This document shows, in pieces, positions 20,501-28,900 of a stretch of DNA of 31,065 nucleotides. Below the pieces are notes generated by a model. It was not told the origin of the DNA and ran no database searches. It was given only the letters and a program-made list of their open reading frames with translations. Position numbers and translations under genes: made by a program. Origin of the DNA: Blattamonas nauphoetae (taxonomy: Eukaryota; Preaxostyla; Oxymonadida); NCBI GenBank assembly GCA_033064195.1, contig JARBJD010000589.1:1-31065 (forward strand), written 5' to 3'. The stretch's first letter is position 1, and each line of letters opens with the position of its first letter.

Positions 20501-21127
20501 CGAGCGAGACACAGGTGAGTATACAGCCACATGCGAGCTGATCGGCGGTTGCTGGTTCTTGCCTGGTGTCAGGAAGGTCTAGGTCTATGCCACGATATCA
20601 AGTGAGTACAAGGTACTCAATCGGTGCTGCTTCATTCCCCAAATCCACACAGTATTCCATTCTTCATCACCACCGGGTAGAGATCGCGTGGAGATGGTCG
20701 ACGATAGTGGATGGACAAGACATCAACTTCACATAAATGATGAGAAAGAGGTTGATAAGAGTGTAAAAACTATGTAAAAGCATACTGATGTTGTGAATGT
20801 TCGTTTTCTCTTCTCAAAATGCTTATTTCCGAGTTGGGCTGGATCATGTCATCTTTTGCTGACAAATGAAGAGAAAGAGGATGGAAATGATGAAAAAGAA
20901 TTAAAACACCATTTCATCATTATCTGGGTGAGTGGAAAAGGTGTGAGAACGAAGAGAAGGAGTCGGTGTCGGTTGGACAGGCCGACTTTTTGTCCGATGT
21001 TGGGGAAGGACAGACCGACTCAGGGACTCTTGATCTAAGACGTGTTGAACACTAATTTCGAGAAATTTGAGATGAACTAATTATCGTGATACTGTGAATC
21101 AAAAATGAGAAAAAGAGAATAATAAAG

Positions 21128-21202
21128 TGACTCTGGCGGGACTCGATCCTGGGTCGGGGGAGCAAAAAGCTGTCGTGCTACCACTCGACTAAAACGCGAT
21201 TC
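21128..21202 (-). pseudogene. tRNA-like sequence, degenerate (Lys-UUU-like loop)
   Basis: On the minus strand TAGTCGAGTGG (21191-21181) matches the A-box consensus and GGATCGAGTCC (21149-21139) the B-box consensus, with 31 nt between them, as in tRNA genes. A loop CTTTTTG between them would present UUU. The acceptor, anticodon and T stems pair only partly, so a functional tRNA is unlikely. It could be a tRNA pseudogene or the head of a tRNA-derived SINE. It lies near the right end of the hAT-like element. Confidence 0.45.
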
Positions 21203-21415
21203 AAAAAAGTCGCCGACTGTTTTATTTTTAGGGACTGGACTCGATGTTTTCAGACCGACCACTGCCCATGCCTACAATTTTTTTCAGGATTATTTTCTCA
21301 CTAAACAAACATTTCTCAGAAAAAATCTCGATTTATGGCGGTTTATTGAATTTCGGCGCTTTGGTGACAGCACTATAAACTTCACCAGCTATACTAAACC
21401 CATGCCAGACAAACC

Positions 21416-21849
21416 ATTGAGAGGGGCACAGACTCTGAGTAAAGGGATGAAGAAACAGGTCAGAAGAGAGTCAGACTGTTCGATGGATGGCGATTGGACA
21501 AGTGACGTTGAGAAGAACTGAAGGAATGAAGAGGTTTCTTCCAACAGGATTTGAGCGAGGAATCGATGATTCACAACCCTCGCAGAAAATTATGAAGAAA
21601 GGAAGTCACTCATAGTTCATTCACTCGACGTTTCATATCTTTTGATTCTCAATATTCTCGAACTACCATACCCAACTAGGATCGAAGAGTCGATTAGAAC
21701 ACAATTTTGCATTATAATTCCAATTCTGGGTGAAGGGTGAATCAATTGAAGAATGATGCTGCGGGAGGAAGGGCCTTCAGGACGTGTCAGCATTTCGTGC
21801 CACTCCAACACAGACAGCGACCAAGACAGGTCAAGATGACGCGATTTCT
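21416..21849. other. 3' flank of gene C
   Basis: About 430 bp between the transposon nest and the stop codon of gene C. No gene or clear repeat is seen; it should hold the polyadenylation signal of C. Confidence 0.5.
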
Positions 21850-22224
21850 TCAATCAACAACAAACGGAGCAGCAGAACGATTGTGAATCCAACCATCCTC
21901 TTCCGAGTCCTCGCTGAACCGACGAGTTGGATCAGTCTGATTCTGGACGGCTTGTTCGGCTGCACTTTCATGTTCAGATTGATCAGATGCAGCTTGTGTG
22001 ATGATGGTCGGGTGGGTTTCGTTTGGAGTGTCGATCTTTTCTTTTGTCTTCTCAGCTGGTTTCTTCGAGTGGCATTTCCAGATCAGCAGAAGTGCGAGGA
22101 CCATTCCAGCAAGCACAACCACAACGACAATGACAACGTGAATCAGCCGCAGCTTGCTTGTTGGTTTCCTTCCCAGCAAAACCCATGTCGAGACACATGC
22201 GGGATCGTCATTCAGAAGGCGCAC
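21850..22224 (-). CDS. Gene C, 3' part: transmembrane helix and short cytoplasmic tail
   Basis: The frame opens on GTG, so it is a continuation of gene C after a one-base frame change near 22215-22245 rather than a separate gene. It holds a transmembrane helix (LIHVVIVVVVVLAGMVLALL, about residues 27-46), then a basic CHSKKPAEKTKEK stretch and a polar acidic tail of about 70 residues (HESAAEQAVQNQTDPTRRFS). There is no kinase-like domain, unlike B and D. This would make C a type I membrane protein with a short tail. The natural end appears to be the TAG/TAA-type stop at 21850. Confidence 0.7.
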   Translation of the reverse strand: MRLLNDDPACVSTWVLLGRKPTSKLRLIHVVIVVVVVLAGMVLALLLIWKCHSKKPAEKTKEKIDTPNETHPTIITQAASDQSEHESAAEQAVQNQTDPTRRFSEDSEEDGWIHNRSAAPFVVD

Positions 22225-22829
22225 TTTCCAATCATCAACATCCCATCTTCACTGCATATCACGTTTCGGCGAGCAGATGGGAAGTCATCGTTGATTGGTT
22301 CATCCGACAGGAAAAACACACTTTGAAGATACAGAAATCCTCCCCTCTGAAGGATGGCCCCTTGCTTCAGGTTTGTGAAGCTGCAAAACGAAATGTCAGA
22401 TGTCGAATTCACAAGCTCAATCACTCCTGTCGTCCATGAACACAGATCACTGTTTGAGATTCTTGTGTTGGCGTTTGTGGTGGAAGATGGTGTGTATGTG
22501 ATGGAGCCTTTGTCGAACACGAAGAATCCAGATGACACACGAACCAGTTTCAGATCGAGTGACGAACAGTGAATCAGAGCATCCACGTCTGTCAGCGACA
22601 GTGACGCATTTGACACAGAAATCACAACCAGCGGATTCGACGAGAATGTCGAAGGAACAATCAGCGATGGACTGACATCTTTCTGCGTCACAGACAACTC
22701 ATTCTCGTCTGAAATTGAAAGTGTATTGGAGAATGTTTCGGAAATCGCAAGTTTCAGCTCAATCGACTTCATTCCCATCTTCGAAGTCGTTTCAATGGCA
22801 GAATCGAAAGAGACACAGCTTTGGTTATG
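22212..22829 (-). CDS. Gene C, middle part: second beta-helix region
   Basis: Directly follows an in-frame TGA (22830-22832) and continues in the same frame. An ATG occurs at 22778, but the sequence between stop and ATG (HNQSCVSFDSAIETTSK) is already family-like, so the ATG need not be a real start. It encodes the second beta-helix with NASLSLTDVDALIHC, DLCSWTTGVIELVNS and RRNVICSEDG. These match DNDICSWATGVLVLENS and RRNIRCSEGG in gene B and so fix the alignment with the receptor family. It ends at a frame change into the transmembrane segment. Confidence 0.7.
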   Translation of the reverse strand, partial: HNQSCVSFDSAIETTSKMGMKSIELKLAISETFSNTLSISDENELSVTQKDVSPSLIVPSTFSSNPLVVISVSNASLSLTDVDALIHCSSLDLKLVRVSSGFFVFDKGSITYTPSSTTNANTRISNSDLCSWTTGVIELVNSTSDISFCSFTNLKQGAILQRGGFLYLQSVFFLSDEPINDDFPSARRNVICSEDGMLMIGKCAF

Positions 22830-25238
22830 TCATCGGTAATTCTCTTCATCCCCCTTTTGCTTGTTCACTTCGAAGACAAACGGTGTTGGGAAGGGAGGGA
22901 TGGCGAGAGAGAATCCAACGGTCTCCGTTATCACTGGATTGTTGTTGAAAGTGATCGTGTCCACTTTGTACGTCTCTCCGAATGAGAATCGTTTGTCGAT
23001 TCCACCTGGTCCAACTGACACTGACGATGAGATTTGTGTTGGCAATCCATTGTCCCCATCGGCGAACGAGAAGACCAGCGAGATGCTGCGATTCCCTTCA
23101 AACGAGACTGTGTATTCCCCAGCTGCCAGTTGTCGTCCTTCCAGCCACACCAACATCTCCCCAATGTTGGCTCCTTGCTCGCATTTGAACCTGCGGACAC
23201 GTGCTGGATCACCTGCGAAGAAGGACGAGGGAGAAGCCACGTCGATCACAGTGGCTGAGATCGATGCAGCGATGAGTGAATATGTGCATTGGGATTGCAG
23301 ATTCTCGTTCTCTCCGAACGACAACACATCGCTCGTTCCAGTTGTGGAGAGAGTGGGGAAGGAGACAACCACAACACGACACGTGGCATGCGGAGAGCCA
23401 TCCGAGAGGGGAGAGCATGCGTCAGAGCTGCCGAGCAGCAGGATCATCGTACCCTGCACTGGATGTTGAGTCTCGACTTCAATTGTCCCTTCAGAGGCAG
23501 TGGGAGACATGGCCAGTTGGAGACTGGTGATGATCGTTGTTGTCCCAAACTCGTCGATAATCCCCGTTTGGACACCAAAGTCCTCGAACTTCACACTTGT
23601 GTCGGGCTTGTCGGTGTGACAGTCTGAAACACGCTCCTTCACTTCAGAGGGAGTCCCACAGCCAGCGGAGAGGTACACATCGCTTCCATTTGGCGCTGAA
23701 TTGCCGATGAACTGCACAGACGCCATTCGAAGCGACGAATCCAGAATTGAAACTGCTCCCCCACGTCCAAATTCATGTGTGGCAGAACACTCCATGAACA
23801 CACACTCGGTGATCGAGGTTGTTGTCGTTGATGAAACACGCACAGCTCCACCTTCAGCGAACCACGGCGCAGCGGTTGTGACGTTCTTGAAGAAGCACCT
23901 GTCGATGGCGAGGAGAGACGAATTCAGATGACACAGCACTCCTTCCCAGCTTCCGCTGAAGCAGCTCACAAAAGAGCAGAGCGAGATTGTCATGCTTCCT
24001 TCCCCTCTTCGCAAACTGTGGACAAGCAGAACCCCGCCACTGTCTCCGCTGATTGTGTGGAACGAACACTCGCTGATCGTCACAGTTGGGTAAGGCGCAT
24101 ACACACACAAACACGCACCAGCGGAATCTGACGTCATGTCGGTGAATGTGCAGAGGCGGAAGGTGAGGGTGGTTTGGGTTGAGGGGGAGTTGTAGTGAGT
24201 GTCCTCTCTGAAGCGTTCGATGGAGCGTGAGTATTGGAATGAGGACAATCCAGCGTCCGATGAATAATGAGAGAATGAAGTGTTCACACAGCCAACACTC
24301 CCAAACACACTGACGTCCAGACACCATGATCCAGATAAATGTGATGGGCATGCTGTTATTTCGGTCCCAACCAACTTTTGAGAAAGACTCGTCGGAAGAA
24401 TGAGGTCTTCAATTTTGTTGCCAAACGACGACATATTTAGAAGAACACTCCCAACAAGAGCAGTTGATGTTTCCCCTCCCCCAACATCCTCCGATCGATT
24501 CAAAGGTTTGTTGAGCATCCCAAACTCCAGTAAAGGGCCTGTTCCGAGGTAGAGCTCTCTGTTCGACAAAACCAGTCCAACTCCACTCACTGATAGAAAT
24601 GGGGAGATTGGATCAGAATGTGGTGTGTCCGTTGATGATGAATCGCGTTGGGGTGTTGGAAGACACGTGCATGTGCTCACAAGCGGAAGAAGAACGACGG
24701 AAGCCGATGAGATGTGAGAACAGTCAATAACACTGATCGAACTCCCAAACACTTCCAGCCCAGTTCCCACCACAAATGCTGTCTGTTTCGAGTTTGAAAT
24801 AATCTTGCTCCATGACACCACCACTGAGGACGATGTCACTTTTGCCAAAGCCATCCCATCATTTCCACAGTCAAGTATCATCTTCTTCAGAGACACTGTC
24901 GAATTATCAAACAAAAACAGTGAATGGGACGTGTCCATGTGAGCTTTGACAAAATGGTTGAGATGTTGTGGATGATGGTTTTCACGTTCGAAGGAGACCT
25001 TGAGGCGGTCATTGTCTGGAGGAGAGATTGTGGATGGCGTCCCCTCCATCTTCAGTGTCGTAGATATCACTGGGTAATCGAGGAGGAGGAAGAAGACACC
25101 CGGAGCTAGATGGAGAATTTCGTCGTTTTGTCCATTGAGGAGCCCGCTGCCATCAAGATGATTATCCATTATATCAGACAGATATGTTGCTTTATGTGAT
25201 GCAATTGTCAATATAACGAGCCACAGAACTGGTAGCAT
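22830..25238 (-). CDS. Gene C, 5' part: signal peptide, beta-helix, Ig-like domains
   Basis: 802 codons from an ATG with a signal peptide (MLPVLWLVILTIASH). Residues about 60-520 form a right-handed beta-helix with CTFTDMTSD, CSFHTISGDSGGVLLV, CSFVSCFSG, CFFKNVTT, GGAVRVS, CVFMECSAT and GRGGAVSILD, closing in FIGNSAPNGSDVYLSAG, a textbook PMP-type turn. Residues about 550-800 are two or more Ig/TIG-like domains (FAGDPARVRRFKCEQG linker). The frame stops at TGA in the context ENYR-stop-HNQSC, while the next codons continue the family sequence. Compared with B and D the Ig array is shorter. Its start lies only about 20 bp from the boundary of the duplicated spacer. Confidence 0.85.
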   Translation of the reverse strand: MLPVLWLVILTIASHKATYLSDIMDNHLDGSGLLNGQNDEILHLAPGVFFLLLDYPVISTTLKMEGTPSTISPPDNDRLKVSFERENHHPQHLNHFVKAHMDTSHSLFLFDNSTVSLKKMILDCGNDGMALAKVTSSSVVVSWSKIISNSKQTAFVVGTGLEVFGSSISVIDCSHISSASVVLLPLVSTCTCLPTPQRDSSSTDTPHSDPISPFLSVSGVGLVLSNRELYLGTGPLLEFGMLNKPLNRSEDVGGGETSTALVGSVLLNMSSFGNKIEDLILPTSLSQKLVGTEITACPSHLSGSWCLDVSVFGSVGCVNTSFSHYSSDAGLSSFQYSRSIERFREDTHYNSPSTQTTLTFRLCTFTDMTSDSAGACLCVYAPYPTVTISECSFHTISGDSGGVLLVHSLRRGEGSMTISLCSFVSCFSGSWEGVLCHLNSSLLAIDRCFFKNVTTAAPWFAEGGAVRVSSTTTTSITECVFMECSATHEFGRGGAVSILDSSLRMASVQFIGNSAPNGSDVYLSAGCGTPSEVKERVSDCHTDKPDTSVKFEDFGVQTGIIDEFGTTTIITSLQLAMSPTASEGTIEVETQHPVQGTMILLLGSSDACSPLSDGSPHATCRVVVVSFPTLSTTGTSDVLSFGENENLQSQCTYSLIAASISATVIDVASPSSFFAGDPARVRRFKCEQGANIGEMLVWLEGRQLAAGEYTVSFEGNRSISLVFSFADGDNGLPTQISSSVSVGPGGIDKRFSFGETYKVDTITFNNNPVITETVGFSLAIPPFPTPFVFEVNKQKGDEENYR

Positions 25239-25980
25239 TCAAAAAAGAGTGAGATGCGAATGATCTCGAACCCATTCTATGTAAAGTTTTGACATCAAAA
25301 AGAATCGAGTGAGATCTCACTATTCATCGCATTCCGTTCATCTCCAGTGAACATGTGGTCTGCGTGCTTGCCTCAGTTGATGATTATCTTGAAAAAGAAC
25401 AGAGACTGGAACGAAACAAAGAAAGGATGAGGAGTGAAGCGAATTTAAAGGGAGTTGAGGGTGAGATGTGAAAGAGACATGAAATGAAACGATGTGGCCG
25501 ATGTGAGAAGAAGTGGAAGACATGCGAGGAGAGTGATGTTGTGAGAGTGGGAGAAGTCAGAAAAAGGAAACAAATTCCGATTAGTGTCAATTCGAAGCAA
25601 AGAACAACTTGGAAACACGAAGAAAGACAACTCAAATCAGGACGAGACAGAACACATCAGAAAACAATGAAGACCACAACAAAGATGGTGAACGGACTGG
25701 TTGAATAGTGTGAATGAAGAGGTCCATGCTGACTGCGAACACAGCAAGGTGCGTATTCTCGACAATGCCAGCATCCAAACGTATCTGAGTGAAGTGGGAC
25801 GAAAGTGTGATCGAACGTGATGATCGGGTCAGCGTGACGTGGGAGTGAGAGGTGTTGGTGATGAGGCGTGGACGGTTTGGGCAACGCAAAAACGGTGAAG
25901 TGATTTTGAAATGACCAGATGTCGAGTGTGTGGGGAGGTAATCAAGACATCGCGAGATGAGTCGAACGAAAGATGGATGT
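25239..25980. other. Spacer between gene D (3' end) and gene C (start)
   Basis: No gene is supported. Apart from the first about 20 bp it is the duplicate of 8641-9358. Indels between the two copies destroy all candidate small frames. It should contain the terminator region of D and the promoter of C. Confidence 0.6.
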
Positions 25981-28900
25981 TTATGTTTCCATTCCATGCG
26001 GTTCGTGTCCAGTCCCGCCCTTCCCATCACCCAACTCCGAGTTCACATGTTCCACAATCCACTCCAATGTCGGTCGGTTCGATGGTGACAGATCAAGACA
26101 CTTTCCGATCAGACTCACTTTCCATTCCTCCGTCCACGTCTCCATCCCTGGAAGCGTCCCACTTCCAACTTGACGCTGAGCATTCACTCCATCCTGCTCA
26201 GCGAACGGAACACAACCAGTCTCGATTTCCCACAAGATAAGGCCAAGACTAAAAACTGCCGCTTTCGACTCGTTCACATTTCCTTTCTTCTCCACCACTT
26301 CTGGCGCTCTCCATCGCGCCCCTTCGTCGTGTTTCACCAACTTCGATGGGAGTGCCGATTCTGAGATCAATGAATTCTTGTTCATGGAGCCATCCTGTCC
26401 CTGATCATCCGACGAGAGAGTGTGGTTGCTCAGTGAGGCCAAATACGATTCACGAAAAAACTCGGCTGACGGTTCCACTTTTGGCTCAGCCTCTTTCGCA
26501 ACTTCCTTCACTTGGAACAGCGGAGTGTCGTCGCTGTCCAGAAACACCCACAACGGCGACAATCGAGTCAGCAGCGGCATGTGCGGATTCTGTCGAGCAA
26601 GCTGCGCCAGGCCACGCGTCAGCATCTGAACCAGTCGTGGCTTGTCCAGCGGTCTTTCCGGCTGTCGGTGAAGTCTGTTGAACAGAGTGTCGTTCGTCGT
26701 CACACTCACCACTTCTGTCTTCATCCCATCACACCGAACAGTGTCTCGAAGTTCAATCAATTGTGGCTCATCACCGTTTAGTTGCGCTCCTCTCGTATCC
26801 ACTGATCGACCCAGCTGCCACGTCCGGATCGTTGTCGGCATGTTGGGATGGATCACATCGTCCGTGTTCTTCGCTCGGATCGCCACAATCTGCTCTCCAT
26901 TCACACCATCCATCCTCTCAATCCCCATCGACTCGTCTTTCTCATCCACTTCCTGTTCATCTAACTCTTCTCTCAGGATCGTCGCACTTTTGGCTTCGTT
27001 CTTCTTCCGATGCATTCGACAACAAACAACAATCACAACAATCACAAACACACAAAACACAACCACAACCAAAGGAATCAGCCATGGAAGTGTCTTTCGA
27101 ACTGTTTCCAGCGCCTCCGCTTTCTTCGCTGTCGCTGAACTCACTTTCACAACAAACTCATTCAGCGTCGTCTCGTTCTTCCCAAAACACACCCGACCTC
27201 GCCATTCCAACGACCAATCCAGTTCTTTCTTCCAATCTGACACAACAAGTTCAACTGTTCCTCCTGTTTCTGTCAACGCTGTCGTGTTCAGTTCGGTCAG
27301 GTCGGCGATCGCACTCTTCCCATATTCCTTCGCTTTCTCATCCCATTCTCGAATCTCAACTCCAAGTCCACACGGAATCAACAGTGTCCCAACAAGCGAG
27401 ATCACAATCTTGTCCGAGGTCTGCTTCACTGATGTCTGGTCTGTGTCGAGCGAAGGGACGAAGAAAGGAGCTCTCGCAATTGCATCCTCTCCAGTGATCG
27501 AGCAATCGTCGGAAGAGATCCACGCAGAGGGGTGATCTTTAGATCCGTCTCCTCCATTCAGACTCTCAATCTCGATTGTTCCTCCTTCTGAACAGCGGAT
27601 GTTCCGTCGAAGCGATGAGAATGATGTGAACAATGGCGAATTGTGTGAGAAAGACGATGAGATCAGAGTCAGTGAACCGTTCTTCATGTTAATAGCTCCG
27701 TGAAATAATTGAGTGAGGTGAGTGGATTTGATTGTCGTGCTGCTGTTGTGCAGGATGAGCACTCCTGTTGTCCAGGTGCAAACATCTGCGTCGATTGATG
27801 AAGATAGTTGAGCTGTTCCATGAAGTGAAGCGTCTTTCAAAACGATTGTCGAGTCTGTCGAAGAGACGAGACTTAACAACGATCGTTGCGAATCAATCAC
27901 AACATTCACATGACGAATCTCGAAGAATGATTCACGAACAACAATCAGCGCTGTGTTGTCTTCGTTCGACCACGCAGAATATGATGAAGACGAAGATGAA
28001 GATGAGGAGGGAATGCGAAGAGTCGGCTCAGTCTGGCTTCCATTCGTCACCAGAACATGCATCCCACAATCAACAACAATCCCACTCCACAGAGACGACG
28101 AGTCGATGATCCCGAAACTCACTCGACCAATCCCAACTCCTTCCACAATCCTCCATCCAACTCCAATCGACGCACAAGCACGAGAACGCTCCCCACAGAA
28201 CACACTCCCATCGCACGACGAACCAGAATCGCTGAAGATGAACAATTCTGTCGGTGACAATCCAGTTGTGTCGGAAACCTCATCGCCAAACAATGTGGAT
28301 CCTTCCTCATCCAGTGCAGTAATCGAACTGATCGTGTATTTCGTGTCGAACTGAAGCGAGTCAGACCATCCAATCCGCAGTTCTTCTGACAGCCCTTCTG
28401 TTTCGGAGGTCATCGAGGCGGAGAACGAGAGAGACGAATTCAGAGTCACACGAACGAGACTCCCGACAACGAGGTTCGTTCCAGTCAGCGAGACTCTGCA
28501 AGTTGTGTTGAGTGAGTTGGAGCATGAGAACTCCATCCTCGTCACTTTTGGAGGACATGGAACGGTCACTGAGATGGGCTCGACATGGAACCCACTGGCT
28601 GACGATTCTGAACGAATCAGAGTGTAGTCTTCCCCAAATTTCACTTTGTCTTCTACCTCTTCTTCTCCTGCCAAGAATTCTGCACTGCAGTGAGTCTCGT
28701 TCTCCACAATCACTTCATTCACAGAGTCGATGATGCCACCTTCGCCCAACAGCCCAATCTTCCCCAATCCGGATTTCAGTGCTCTACCAATCATCACAAC
28801 TTCCATCTTCGTTCGATCTTTGTTCAGTTTCTTTGTCTCAATCGACACAATTCGAGGTGGTTCATCAGGAACAGAGAAAGTCACATTTTCGTCCACTTTC

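Larger units (their letters stand above)
18273..21274. mobile_element. hAT-like element, 3.0 kb, with perfect 8 bp target duplication
   Basis: Terminal inverted repeats of about 25 bp with two mismatches: left TAGGCATGGGCAGCGGTCGG; right, reverse complemented, TAGGCATGGGCAGTGGTCGG. They are flanked by perfect CAATTTTT at 18265-18272 and 21275-21282. Near both ends there are clusters of CCGAC/GTCGG words (18288-18320 and 20960-21030), as expected for subterminal transposase sites. I find no frame resembling a hAT transposase (no dimerisation-domain-like or DDE-like segment), so it looks non-autonomous. It carries two stretches of coding-like sequence and a tRNA-like stretch, listed separately. 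It is the youngest layer of the nest. Confidence 0.85.
17762..21373. mobile_element. TA-flanked element with about 120 bp inverted repeats (Tc1/mariner-like MITE)
   Basis: The ends are GTGCTGTCACCAAA (17762) and TTTGGTGACAGCAC (ending 21373), each flanked by TA. The inverted repeats extend about 120 bp on each side. They share TCGAGATTTTTTCTG, AATAATCCTGAAAAAAA and GGAGCTAAAGACCCATTATT. The right repeat is interrupted by the 3.0 kb hAT-like element, so its inner part lies at about 18230-18272 and its outer part at 21283-21373. Without that insertion the element is about 602 bp and has no gene; its core is rich in A and T runs. A TA target fits the Tc1/mariner superfamily, though other TA-targeting families are possible. 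Confidence 0.8.
17210..21406. mobile_element. Outer element of the nest: subterminal-repeat MITE, hAT-like
   Basis: The left end reads GGCATGGGTTTAATTTAGCT and the right end, reverse complemented, GGCATGGGTTTAGTATAGCT. Both ends carry further copies of a GGTTTAGTATAGCTGGTGG-like motif (left about 17230-17280; right at 17703-17757 and 21381-21400). The right subterminal block is split by the inserted TA-flanked element. Removing that insertion leaves an element of about 583 bp. The flanks AGACACAACC (17200-17209) and AGACAAACC (21407-21415) look like an imperfect target duplication, so this is the oldest layer. No coding frame belongs to it. The hAT assignment rests on end style and approximate duplication length only. 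Confidence 0.7.
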
